A DNA stretch of 64,000 bases from Plantibacter flavus (lineage in GTDB: Bacteria > Actinomycetota > Actinomycetes > Actinomycetales > Microbacteriaceae), in the NCBI RefSeq assembly GCF_002024505.1, contig NZ_CP019402.1:620001-684000 (forward strand), read 5' to 3'. The translations under genes and the position numbers were made by a program. Position 1 is the first letter of the stretch. Every line of letters starts with the position of its first letter. This document shows positions 51,734 to 59,989 of this stretch, one piece after another. The notes under the pieces are model-generated. The model made no database searches, was not told the DNA's origin, and was given only the letters and a program-made list of their open reading frames with translations.

Positions 51734-53131
51734 TCACAGCGTCGTCAGGAACGCCCGGATGTCGTCCGCGAGGAGCTCGGGCTCCTCGTGCGGCGCGAAA
51801 TGGCCGCCTCGGGGCATCGTCGTGAACCGCCGCACGTCGTAGCTCCGCTCGGCCCAGCTGCGCGGCGGACTCGCCAGGTCGTGCGGGAAGAGCGCGACCG
51901 CGGTCGGCACCTCGACCCGGTCGACACGCGTCGTGATCCCGGTCGCGGACTCGTAATACGGGCGGAGCGACGTGCCGATCGCGTTCGTGAACCAGTAGAC
52001 GGAGGCGAGCGTCGCGAGGTACTCGTCGCTGAACCGGGACGGGACGTCGCCGCCGCAATCGCTCCAGGCCCGATGCTTCTCGAGGATCCATGAGAGCAGG
52101 CCGACGGGGGAGTCGGACAGCGCGGGAGCGAGCGTGAGCGGACGGGTGTGGTGCTGATGCTCATACGCACCCTCCTCGGCGTCCCAGGCATCGACCCGGG
52201 CGAGATGCGCCCGCTCCTCCTCCGTGAGCGTCTCAGCGTCGACCTCGCGCGGTGCAGCGACCGCGAGGAGGTGGATGCCGGCGACCGCCTCGGGATGCGC
52301 CTGCGCGAGCCGAGAGGTGATTCCGGATCCGAGATCGCCTCCGTGCGCGGCGTACCGGGCGAAGCCGAGGTGGTCGTGCATGAGCGTGTGCCACAGCTCG
52401 TGCGTCTGGTCGCCGAAGCTCGGCCGTTGCGGTGAGAACGGCAGTCCGGGCAGTGCGGGCACGATGACGGTGAAGGCGCTCGCCGGGTCTCCGCCGTACC
52501 GGGACGGTGTCGCGAGGCGCCTGGCGAGTCCGACCAGTTCGAGGGCGGTGCTCGGCCATCCGTTCGTGAGGACGACGGGGATGCCGCCCGGGGCCTCGGC
52601 GTCGAACCGGAGGTAGGTGATCGCGGCCCCGCCGATCTCGGCGCGGTGCCACGGCAGGGCGTTGATGTCCCGCTGCTGTGCCGCCCAGTCGAAGTCGTCC
52701 GCCCAGTAGGTGACGAGCCGCCGAAGCTCGTCCTGATCGGTGCCGGCCTCCCAACCGGCGGTCGGCCACCGGTCAGGCCAGCGCATGTCGTGGAGTCTGC
52801 GGCGGAGGTCCGCGAGGTCATCGTCGCCGACGTCCAAGACGGCCTGGCCTGCTGGCGATCGGGTCACCTGGTAGCGGCGTTCGATGCCCGCGGTCGCACG
52901 CCCCCACTCGCTGGACGCGACGCGGGCCTGGTGTGCTGCGAACGACTCGTCGTCTTCGAAGACCTCGGCGACGTCCCAGACGAGCGGGTCGTCCGTCGGC
53001 GTCACCTCGAACGACACGCATCCCGGTTCGGCGCGGGTGAGAGCGATATGCTCCGGCAGATGGGTCTCGACGACCGCCACGTCGGTCGGTGTCGCGCAGA
53101 TCAACTGGCCGGTCAGGTGCACGGTGGTCAT
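51734..53131 (-). CDS. Fusion of an antibiotic-biosynthesis-monooxygenase-like domain and epoxide hydrolase
   Basis: A 465-residue protein. Residues 1-92 form an ABM-type ferredoxin-like domain (VHLTGQLICATPTDVAVVETHLPEHIALTRAEPGCVSFEVTPTDDPLVWDVAEVFEDDESFAAHQAR). Residues 105-465 are an epoxide hydrolase: WPDRWPTAGWEAGTDQDELRRLVTYWADDFDWAAQQRDINALPWHRAEI, the nucleophile aspartate in YAAHGGDLGSGI, and the histidine in MPRGGHFAPHEEPELLADDI. A TACGGT box 6 nt before the ATG indicates a leaderless mRNA. The fusion is in frame with a plausible linker (TRSPAGQAVLDVGDDD). Substrate unknown. Confidence 0.86.
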   Translation of the reverse strand: MTTVHLTGQLICATPTDVAVVETHLPEHIALTRAEPGCVSFEVTPTDDPLVWDVAEVFEDDESFAAHQARVASSEWGRATAGIERRYQVTRSPAGQAVLDVGDDDLADLRRRLHDMRWPDRWPTAGWEAGTDQDELRRLVTYWADDFDWAAQQRDINALPWHRAEIGGAAITYLRFDAEAPGGIPVVLTNGWPSTALELVGLARRLATPSRYGGDPASAFTVIVPALPGLPFSPQRPSFGDQTHELWHTLMHDHLGFARYAAHGGDLGSGITSRLAQAHPEAVAGIHLLAVAAPREVDAETLTEEERAHLARVDAWDAEEGAYEHQHHTRPLTLAPALSDSPVGLLSWILEKHRAWSDCGGDVPSRFSDEYLATLASVYWFTNAIGTSLRPYYESATGITTRVDRVEVPTAVALFPHDLASPPRSWAERSYDVRRFTTMPRGGHFAPHEEPELLADDIRAFLTTL

Positions 53132-53135
53132 GGTC

Positions 53136-54332
53136 TCACCGTAGCGAGGGTCGGCCCTCCGGCCGCTTCGACCCGAGCTCCGCGCCGCGTTTCCAGAGCC
53201 ATTCAACGGGGCCGAGTGCGAACCGTCGGAGCCAGAGGTGGGCGAAGCCGGTCACGAGCGCGGCGATGACGACGAACGCAGCCACGGTGATCGGGACACG
53301 CCAGGCGGTCGTGTGTTCGGCGAGGCCCAACCCCCAGCCGTAGAAGAGCGCGCCGCCGAGGAGGTTCTGCAGGAGGTAGGCGCTGAGCGCGACCCTCCCG
53401 AGTTCGCGCAGGCGTACGGCGATCCAGCCATCGGTACCGAAGCGACGACAGAGCTCGACGGTGGCGCCGAGGATGCCGAGCGCCACGAGCGGCGCGGCCA
53501 GGTAGCGTTCCGCGAGGAGTCCTGCGGTGCCGCCCGAGATCCCCAGGAGCAGGTCGACCGGCAGCGCGCAGGCACCGACGATCATCAGGCGGCGTCGGAG
53601 TCGACCGCCGGTCTCCCCGAAGACCCCGGCTTGGAAGAGGTGTGCGCCGGCGAGGAACATCGCGAGCGTGAGGAACCCGATCAGCACGGGCTCCGCGCGG
53701 AAGACCCCCACGTTCTCGAGTCGGAAGGCCGCCAGGCCGAGGAACGAGTCAGTGGCGTACGGGCTCGGTCCGGCGGGGAGGGAGAGGTCGCCCGAGATCG
53801 TCGGCGTCGTGGCGATGAACGCGACGATCGCGGTGATGAGGAGGACGTGCAGCGCCCCGAAGGCGGCGATCATGGCGCGCTGGGCGCGGGGCCTCGTGAG
53901 CAGGAGCCAGGCGACGATGGCGCCGGTGACCGCATAACCCATGAGGACGTCGAACTCCGCGATGAGGACGTAGTTCACGGCACCGTCGATGAGGAGCAGG
54001 GTGGCGCGCCACAGGTACCGGCCCGGCCAGCGCTGCTCGCGTCGGCGTGCCGCGGCGTGCTGGATCGCGAGTCCGGCGCCGAACATCAGGGTCAGCAGAG
54101 CGAGGAACTTGCCCTGAGTGAGTGCCATGAGGGCGAGCTGGATCGTGCCCGCCGCGGGGCCGGTCTCCGGCGTCACCGGGGCCGAGAGCATGCCGACCAT
54201 GCCCCAGGGGTGCGAGAACAGCCAGATGTTGGTGCCGAGCGTGCCGAGGATGGCGAGTCCGCGGACGACGTCGAGTGCGGCGATCCGTCGGTTGCTCGGA
54301 CGCGACGGTGGCAATACGCTCGTATTGGTCAT
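53136..54332 (-). CDS. DUF418 family membrane protein
   Basis: A 398-residue membrane protein: RIAALDVVRGLAILGTLGTNIWLF at the start and ALSAYLLQNLLGGALFYGWGLGLAEHTTAWRVPITVAAFVVIAALVTGFAHLWLRRFALGPVEWLWK at the end are the DUF418 (YeiB-like) hallmarks, with about ten helices. It is divergent from a TetR gene 46 bp away, so it is probably the TetR target. It starts at MTNTSVLPPS; palindromes overlap the first codons. Confidence 0.86.
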   Translation of the reverse strand: MTNTSVLPPSRPSNRRIAALDVVRGLAILGTLGTNIWLFSHPWGMVGMLSAPVTPETGPAAGTIQLALMALTQGKFLALLTLMFGAGLAIQHAAARRREQRWPGRYLWRATLLLIDGAVNYVLIAEFDVLMGYAVTGAIVAWLLLTRPRAQRAMIAAFGALHVLLITAIVAFIATTPTISGDLSLPAGPSPYATDSFLGLAAFRLENVGVFRAEPVLIGFLTLAMFLAGAHLFQAGVFGETGGRLRRRLMIVGACALPVDLLLGISGGTAGLLAERYLAAPLVALGILGATVELCRRFGTDGWIAVRLRELGRVALSAYLLQNLLGGALFYGWGLGLAEHTTAWRVPITVAAFVVIAALVTGFAHLWLRRFALGPVEWLWKRGAELGSKRPEGRPSLR

Positions 54333-54341
54333 GAGATGACC
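54312..54341. promoter_or_regulatory. Candidate TetR operators over the DUF418 start
   Basis: CAATAC and GTATTG are inverted around 4 nt (54312-54327). Overlapping by one base, GGTCAT and ATGACC are inverted around GAG (54327-54341). The first lies within codons 2-7 of the DUF418 gene, the second over its ATG. Either could be the operator of the divergent TetR. Confidence 0.45.
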
Positions 54342-54378
54342 GTACCCTGTCGAGTGGGCGACGGCGAAAGCGGAGGCG

Positions 54379-54957
54379 ATGACCGAGCAGGACACGAACA
54401 GGGATCGGATCCTCGATGCACTGCTGCGCATCATGGCGTCGCGCGGAGCCGATGCCCTGACCATCCGCACCGTCGCTGGCAAAGCCGGGGTCTCCGTCGG
54501 CGCGGTCCAGCATCACTTCCCGACGAAGGACCGACTGGTCGTCGCGGCGATGACCGAGGTCAACGAGCGGTTCCGTCGGCGCGTGGCGGCGCGGCTCGAG
54601 GCCGTGGCGTCCGAGGAGGAGCGACTTCGGATCTTCTGTCGTGAGATCGCCTGCATCGAGGGCGACGACCTGACCGATGGGATCGTCTGGGTCGCCTTCG
54701 CCGCGCGGGCGAGCACGGAGACCGAGGTGCGAGCGATCCACGCCGTCGACTGGGCCCGCACCGAGGAGGTCCTCCTGCGGCTGCTCGTCGCAGCGTTCCC
54801 TGACGACAGCTTGGCTGCGGACGATGCGGCACTCCTGCTCGCGGTGCTCGACGGCATCGCGGTCGCGCGAGCGGCGGAGCAGTCGGACCGGATGACCCCG
54901 GAGCGGGCGGAACGGCTCATCGCCGCGACGCTCCGGGGCCTGCGCCGAGCGGGCTGA
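54379..54957 (+). CDS. TetR-family regulator
   Basis: A 192-residue repressor. The HTH lies at about residues 8-55 (RDRILDALLRIMASRGADALTIRTVAGKAGVSVGAVQHHFPTKDRLV), with GAVQHHF typical of the TetR_C_6 / AcnR-like branch. GCGGAGG precedes the ATG. It is divergent from the DUF418 gene. Ligand unknown. Confidence 0.88.
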   Translation: MTEQDTNRDRILDALLRIMASRGADALTIRTVAGKAGVSVGAVQHHFPTKDRLVVAAMTEVNERFRRRVAARLEAVASEEERLRIFCREIACIEGDDLTDGIVWVAFAARASTETEVRAIHAVDWARTEEVLLRLLVAAFPDDSLAADDAALLLAVLDGIAVARAAEQSDRMTPERAERLIAATLRGLRRAG

Positions 54958-54973
54958 GTCGCGAAGATCCTGC

Positions 54974-56185
54974 TCAGTCGACGTCCAGTTCGAGTTCGAC
55001 GAGATAGCCGACCAGTCGGGGTTCGACCTCGCCGGGTGGTGGCGGGCCGGCCGTCTGCGCCGCTCGAGCGGCAGCTTCCGCCGCCTGCGCCGCTGCGCGT
55101 GCCGCGGCCGCAGCTGCCTCTGCCGCTGCTTGGGCGTCGGGGTGATCGATCCCGCGCGTGAGCGGGATCCGCGGTGTCTCCTCGACGATGGGCGGTCCGG
55201 GCACGGTCTCATGGTGGGTGACGTCGTCGGAGACCGCTACGCCGATGTACACGCCGCTGCCTGGTGGCCCAACGAGGCGCCTCGCCGCGGGCAGAACTCC
55301 AAGCGGCAACGGTGCTCGCTTGGTGTGGACGCGGCGCGAGGGGATCGAAACCCTCGACAGCTTCGCCAGCCTGCCCGTCAGCCGCTGCGGTGCGGCGTCC
55401 TCTTCGTGGTGCATCTCGACACCGTCGATCCGCGCCGTCAGATCCGCCCCGATCTCCTCGGTCAGCCAGGTCCGCTGTCCATCGTCGACGGGCCAGACCG
55501 AGAAGGTCACCGGTTGGCCGGTTTCCAAGGGTCCGCCGCAACAGTCCCACTCCCACGGGCTGAGCCAGAGCGTCCGCCGGGTCATCCGCGCCGACGCCGG
55601 GTCGGCGGACCGCAGGCGCGAAACCAGCTCGGTCGTGGGTGCGGACAGGACGCGGAGGGCTATCGCGTCGCCAGGCATCGGTACGCGACCGAGTTCGCTG
55701 AGCCCCCAGCGGTGGTACATCGACGCGGCGTCGGTCGCGCGCTCGTAGACGCCGATGAAGGTCGTCGACTCGGTGCGCTCCTGCAAGACCGCAGCCAGGC
55801 ACCCGCGGGCGATCCCACGTCCGCGCTGATCCTCCGAGACGGCGAGCTCGTGGACGACGACGGCGTCCACCGGACGCGCGATCGCAGTCGAAGTAGTGCT
55901 GCTGGAGTCGGCCAGTTGCGCCAGGATGCCGAGCCAGGCGGGGTCGGCGTCGAGGCCGTGGGCGAGCGCGAAGCCCACGATCCGGCTGTCGACCGTGGCG
56001 ATCACGAGGCGCCCGCCGCGGTGCCCGAGATGCTCCGGGCCCCACTGCCGGATGGTCGCGAGATCGATCGCGTCCTCGTTGTACGGCTCGGCGGTGAACG
56101 CCGCGACGAACAGCTGCGTGACCTGACCCCACACGCCGTCGGGTGCGGATCCGGCGAAGGAGGTGTAGCCGACCGGGCTCATCAT
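54974..56185 (-). CDS. GNAT acetyltransferase fused to DUF6578-like domain and Ala-rich helix
   Basis: A 403-residue protein in three parts. Residues 1-195 form a GNAT domain with the acetyl-CoA loop VVVHELAVSEDQRGRGIARGCLAAVLQER. Residues about 205-290 resemble DUF6578 (LWLSPWEWDCCGGPLETGQPVTFSVWP). Residues about 350-385 are an alanine-rich heptad-like helix (AQAAAEAAAAAARAAAQAAE) before a short acidic end. MM at 56185 is preceded by TATGCT 6 nt upstream (leaderless). The frame is open further up but without signals. Acceptor unknown. Confidence 0.78.
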   Translation of the reverse strand: MMSPVGYTSFAGSAPDGVWGQVTQLFVAAFTAEPYNEDAIDLATIRQWGPEHLGHRGGRLVIATVDSRIVGFALAHGLDADPAWLGILAQLADSSSTTSTAIARPVDAVVVHELAVSEDQRGRGIARGCLAAVLQERTESTTFIGVYERATDAASMYHRWGLSELGRVPMPGDAIALRVLSAPTTELVSRLRSADPASARMTRRTLWLSPWEWDCCGGPLETGQPVTFSVWPVDDGQRTWLTEEIGADLTARIDGVEMHHEEDAAPQRLTGRLAKLSRVSIPSRRVHTKRAPLPLGVLPAARRLVGPPGSGVYIGVAVSDDVTHHETVPGPPIVEETPRIPLTRGIDHPDAQAAAEAAAAAARAAAQAAEAAARAAQTAGPPPPGEVEPRLVGYLVELELDVD

Positions 56186-56227
56186 CCAGCCAGCATAGGG
56201 AAGTGGCAGTGCATCGAGCCCGCGAAG

Positions 56228-56274
56228 TGAGGCAGATCGTCGCACGCACAAGACTTGAGCGACGATCTGCCTCA
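56228..56274. terminator. Palindromic repeat family 2, diverged copy (terminator)
   Basis: TGAGGCAGATCGTCGC is perfectly complementary to GCGACGATCTGCCTCA across 15 nt, 7 bp downstream of the Ltp-protein stop codon. It is a third, diverged member of the family found at 47467 and 49095. Confidence 0.85.
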
Positions 56275-56280
56275 CCTCAG

Positions 56281-57129
56281 TCAGTCGTTGAGGTGCAGGA
56301 TCGCGTAGTCGGCCTCTTCGGGCGTGAACTTCTCGCCGTACTCGCTGGTCAGCTGGTCGCGGATCGCTTCGGGCGACATCGACATGGTCTCCTGGTAGGA
56401 CTTCGCCTTCGCGAGCGCGTTCGCGTTGTAGTCGGCCTGCAGGTTGTCGACGGCGTACTGGCCCGCCTCTGGTGAAAACTGTTCGCCGTATTCGGAGGTC
56501 AGCTGGTCGTAGATGCCGGCCTTACTCATGTGCATGAGGTCCGAGTAGCTCTTCGCCTTGATCAGCGCGGACTGGTACTCGACGGGCACCGCGGGTGCAG
56601 CAGGAGCTGCGGGAACCGGAGTCTCGGCGACGGGCGCAGTCGTCTCGACCGGCTTGGCCGCTTCGTCGGCCGGCGTCGAGGTCTCCACGATCGCAGCAGG
56701 CTTGTCATCGGACACACTGTTCACCGCTGCGCCGATTCCGACGAGGGTGCCGAATGATGCGATGGTCGCGACGGCTCCGAGGATGAGACCGGTGACCGCG
56801 AGCCCCTTGGACTGTCGCTTCTGCAGTGCGAGTACCGCCAGGACGATCGCCGCGATTCCGACGAGTGCACCGGCGACGGGGATGAGGCCCATGAGGAACG
56901 CGACGATACCGACGATCAGGGCCGCGATCGCGAGCCCTGCCGAAGTCGAACGCGGCGGTGTCTGCTGTGGAAGCTGACCGTACGGCTGCTGGCCGTAGGG
57001 CGGCGGTGCCGTGGTGTCGGTGTACTGGGCCGTCGGTGCGTACGGGTTCGTGTAGGGCGCGGTCGGCTGCTGTGCGTATGCGGGGTCGGGCTGCTGTGAG
57101 CCGCCCCCCAGCGGTTCTGATGTGGTCAC
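56281..57129 (-). CDS. Membrane protein with DUF4190 and two Ltp repeats
   Basis: A 282-residue protein. A Pro/Tyr/Gln-rich cytoplasmic N-terminus of about 70 residues (YAQQPTAPYTNPYAP) is followed by two DUF4190-type helices (GLAIAALIVGIVAFLMGLIPVAGALVGIAAIVLAVLA; GLAVTGLILGAVATIASFGTLVGIGAA), a Pro/Ala/Thr/Glu linker and two Ltp repeats (ALIKAKSYSDLMHMSKAGIYDQLTSEYGEQFSPEAGQYAVDNL; ALAKAKSYQETMSMSPEAIRDQLTSEYGEKFTPEEADYAILHL). Ltp domains were first seen in phage TP-J34 superinfection-exclusion lipoprotein. The GTG start is 6 nt after CATGCT (leaderless). Confidence 0.85.
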   Translation of the reverse strand: MTTSEPLGGGSQQPDPAYAQQPTAPYTNPYAPTAQYTDTTAPPPYGQQPYGQLPQQTPPRSTSAGLAIAALIVGIVAFLMGLIPVAGALVGIAAIVLAVLALQKRQSKGLAVTGLILGAVATIASFGTLVGIGAAVNSVSDDKPAAIVETSTPADEAAKPVETTAPVAETPVPAAPAAPAVPVEYQSALIKAKSYSDLMHMSKAGIYDQLTSEYGEQFSPEAGQYAVDNLQADYNANALAKAKSYQETMSMSPEAIRDQLTSEYGEKFTPEEADYAILHLND

Positions 57130-57214
57130 GATCTGAGCATGGCAGTCGAGCGACCGACTTCCGAGAGTGGTGTTGCCCCCAGTGCAGGGGTGATTCGGGA
57201 GGTTCCCCCTAGCC

Positions 57215-57278
57215 CGGTTCATTCGCCCATCTTTGGGCGAGCGAGTACTGGGTCGCCCAAAGATGGGCGAATGAACCG
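57215..57278 (-). terminator. 26-bp perfect inverted repeat after hpaD
   Basis: 57215-57240 and 57253-57278 are exact reverse complements around 12 nt. Each arm contains its own small palindrome (TCGCCCA ... TGGGCGA), so either one long hairpin or two short ones can form. It begins 4 bp after the hpaD stop. Confidence 0.88.
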
Positions 57279-57282
57279 AGGC

Positions 57283-58422
57283 CTAGAGGGTGTTGCCGAG
57301 CTTGAAGCCCTGCGCCTCGTCGCCCTTGCGGGTGTAGGAGAAGCCGTCGGCGCCGATCGTGACCTCGAGCTCGGAGTCGTCGGACCTGGAGACCACCGGC
57401 TTCGGCTCGCCGTCGAGGTCGAGCACGAGCGACGCGTCCGTGTACCAACTCGGCACGACGGCATTGCCCCACCAGTCGCGACGCTGGTTGTCGTGCACGT
57501 CCCACGTGACCACCGGGTTGTCGGGGTCGCCCGTGTAGTAGTCCTGGGTGTAGATCTCGATCCGGTGGCCGTCGGGGTCGCGGATGTACAGGTAGAACGC
57601 GTTCGAGACGCCGTGTCGTCCGGGGCCGCGCTCGATGACGTCCGACATCCGCAGCGCGCCGAGCTTGTCGCAGATCGCGATGATGTTGTGCTTCTCATGC
57701 GTCGCGAACGCCACGTGGTGCATGCGCGGTCCGTCACCGCCCGTCATCGCGGTGTCGTGGACGGTCGGTTTCCGCCGCATCCACGCCGCGTACGTCGTCC
57801 CGGCCTCGTCCTGGATGTCCTCCGTGACGCGGAACCCGAGGTCCTCCATGTACGCGACCGCCCGCGGCACGTCAGGCGTCACCTGGTTGAAGTGGTCGAG
57901 CCGCACGAGCGCACCCGGCGTGTACAGGTCGTAGCGCCACGCCAACCGCTCGACGTGCTCCACGTCGTAGAAGAACTCGACGGGGAACCCGAGCGGATCC
58001 TCGACGCGCACCGAGTCGCCGATGCCCTGCACATACCCCTCGGCACGACGCTCCACCCGGCACCCGAGCTCCGTGTAGAAGGCGACCGCGCGGTCGAGGT
58101 CCTCAGGACTCCGCACCCGGTAGCTGAACGCCGCGACCGCCGCCACCGGCCCCTGCCGCAGCACGAGGTTGTGGTGGATGAACTCCTCGAAGCTCCGCAG
58201 GTAGACGGTGTGCTCATCCTCCTCCGTGACCACGAGGTCGAGCACGTCGACGTAGAACTTCCGGCTCGCGGCGAGATCCGTGACGACGATCTCCATGTAC
58301 GCACAGCGGAGGATGTCAGGCGGGGTGGCGGCGGGTGTCGGGATGCGGTTCACCGGCACGGGGATCGGGTCGGTGGCGGTCACGACGGGCTCGGCCGATG
58401 ACGGGGTGATGGGGTTCGACAT
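57283..58422 (-). CDS. hpaD: 3,4-dihydroxyphenylacetate 2,3-dioxygenase
   Basis: A 379-residue extradiol dioxygenase of the two-module VOC type, opening homoprotocatechuate to 5-carboxymethyl-2-hydroxymuconate semialdehyde. Metal ligands by alignment with the Brevibacterium enzyme are H177 (RLDHFNQVTPDVPRA), H235 or H236 (RMHHVAF) and E289 (DGHRIEIYTQDYYTGDPDNP). The N-terminal 35 residues are Pro/Thr-rich and dispensable-looking. It is the last gene of the leftward operon and is followed by a long hairpin. Confidence 0.92.
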   Translation of the reverse strand: MSNPITPSSAEPVVTATDPIPVPVNRIPTPAATPPDILRCAYMEIVVTDLAASRKFYVDVLDLVVTEEDEHTVYLRSFEEFIHHNLVLRQGPVAAVAAFSYRVRSPEDLDRAVAFYTELGCRVERRAEGYVQGIGDSVRVEDPLGFPVEFFYDVEHVERLAWRYDLYTPGALVRLDHFNQVTPDVPRAVAYMEDLGFRVTEDIQDEAGTTYAAWMRRKPTVHDTAMTGGDGPRMHHVAFATHEKHNIIAICDKLGALRMSDVIERGPGRHGVSNAFYLYIRDPDGHRIEIYTQDYYTGDPDNPVVTWDVHDNQRRDWWGNAVVPSWYTDASLVLDLDGEPKPVVSRSDDSELEVTIGADGFSYTRKGDEAQGFKLGNTL

Positions 58423-58474
58423 GATCTGCGTCCTTGCTGATCTCGGTTGCTGGGTGGAGGTCGACCGGGAGCGG

Positions 58475-59989
58475 TCAGTGCGCGGCCTGCAGCGGCCCGC
58501 CCGTGCCGAAGCGCGGGGAGTGCGCCTGGTTCAGCGTGATGTGCACCGCCTGCTGGTCGGTGTAGAAGTCGATCGAGCGGTAGCCGCCCTCGTGACCCAG
58601 CCCCGACGCCTTCACGCCGCCGAACGGCGTGCGGAGGTCGCGCACGTTGTTCGAGTTCAGCCACACCATCCCGGCCTGCACGTTCTGGGAGAAGGTGTGA
58701 GCCCGCTTGAGGTCGTTCGTCCAGATGTACGCGGCGAGCCCGTACTTCGTGTCGTTCGCGAGGGCGAGCGCCTCCTCGTCGGAGTCGAACGGGGTGATGG
58801 CGACGACCGGCCCGAAGATCTCCTCCTGGAAGATGCGGGCGGTCGGCGGGACGTCGGCGAAGACCGTCGGCGCGACGTAGTTGCCGGTCGGGAATCCCTC
58901 GGGGCGACCACCACCGGCGACGAGGCGGCCCTCGGTCTTGCCGATCTCGACGTAGCCCATGACCTTCTCGTAGTGCTCGGGGTGCACGAGCGCGCCGACC
59001 TCGGTGGCCGGGTCGCTCGGATGTCCGACGACGATGTTGCGGGCACGTTCGGCGTAGCGCTCGACGAAGTCGTCGTAGACACTCCGCTCGACGAGGACGC
59101 GGCTGCCGGCGGTGCAGCGCTCACCGTTCAACGAGAACACCCCGAACACCGTCGCGTCGAGGGCGTCGTCGAGGTCGGCGTCGGCGAACACGATGGCCGG
59201 TGACTTGCCGCCGAGCTCCATCGAGAGCCCCTTCAGGAACGGCGCGGCGTTCGCGAAGATGAGCTGACCGGTGCTGCTCTCGCCGGTGAACGAGATGAGC
59301 GGCACGTCCGGGTGCTTCACGAGGGCGTCGCCGGCGTCCTCGCCGAGCCCGTTCACGAGGTTGAACACGCCGTCGGGCACGCCGGCGTCGCGGAAGATGT
59401 CCGCCCACAGGCTCGCCGAGAGCGGGGTGAACTCCGCCGGCTTCAGGACGACCGTGTTGCCGGTCGCGAGGGCCGGAGCGAGCTTCCAGCTCTCGAGCAT
59501 GAACGGCGTGTTCCACGGCGTGATGAGCCCCGCGACACCGATGGGCTTGCGGTTGACGTAGTTGACCTGCCGCCCCGGGACCTTGTAGGTGTCGTCGTGC
59601 TGGGCGACGATCAGATCGGCGAAGAACCGGAAGTTCTCGGCGGCGCGCTTCGCCTGACCGAGCGCCTGCGTGATCGGCAGCCCGGTGTCGAAGCTCTCCA
59701 GCTCCGCGAGGCGGGCGTCCTGCGCTTCGACGGCGTCGGCGACCCGGTGCAGGATCCGGCTGCGCTCGCGGGGGAGGAGCCGCGGCCACGGACCCTCGTC
59801 GAAGGCGCGCTTGGCTGCGGCGACGGCGAGGTCGATGTCGGCCTGCTTGCCGGCGGCGGCCTGGACGTAGGTCTCGTTCGACACCGGGTCGAGGACGTCG
59901 AAGGTGTCGCCGTCGACCGAGTCGACGAACGCGCCGTCGATGTAGTGCCGGATACGGTCGGGCAACGCTGCCGGAACGTGCTGGGTCAT
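58475..59989 (-). CDS. hpaE: 5-carboxymethyl-2-hydroxymuconate semialdehyde dehydrogenase
   Basis: A 504-residue aldehyde dehydrogenase. The NAD-binding stretch is ITPWNTPFMLESWKLAPALATGNTVVLKPAEFTP, the glutamate is in SMELGGKSPAIVF, and the catalytic cysteine is C292 in LNGERCTAGSRVLV. The late signature is QEEIFGPVVAITPFDSDEEAL and GGVKASGLGHEGGYRSIDFYTDQQ. HpaE subfamily identity rests on these plus location beside hpaD. Its ATG overlaps the GntR stop by 4 nt. Confidence 0.92.
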   Translation of the reverse strand: MTQHVPAALPDRIRHYIDGAFVDSVDGDTFDVLDPVSNETYVQAAAGKQADIDLAVAAAKRAFDEGPWPRLLPRERSRILHRVADAVEAQDARLAELESFDTGLPITQALGQAKRAAENFRFFADLIVAQHDDTYKVPGRQVNYVNRKPIGVAGLITPWNTPFMLESWKLAPALATGNTVVLKPAEFTPLSASLWADIFRDAGVPDGVFNLVNGLGEDAGDALVKHPDVPLISFTGESSTGQLIFANAAPFLKGLSMELGGKSPAIVFADADLDDALDATVFGVFSLNGERCTAGSRVLVERSVYDDFVERYAERARNIVVGHPSDPATEVGALVHPEHYEKVMGYVEIGKTEGRLVAGGGRPEGFPTGNYVAPTVFADVPPTARIFQEEIFGPVVAITPFDSDEEALALANDTKYGLAAYIWTNDLKRAHTFSQNVQAGMVWLNSNNVRDLRTPFGGVKASGLGHEGGYRSIDFYTDQQAVHITLNQAHSPRFGTGGPLQAAH

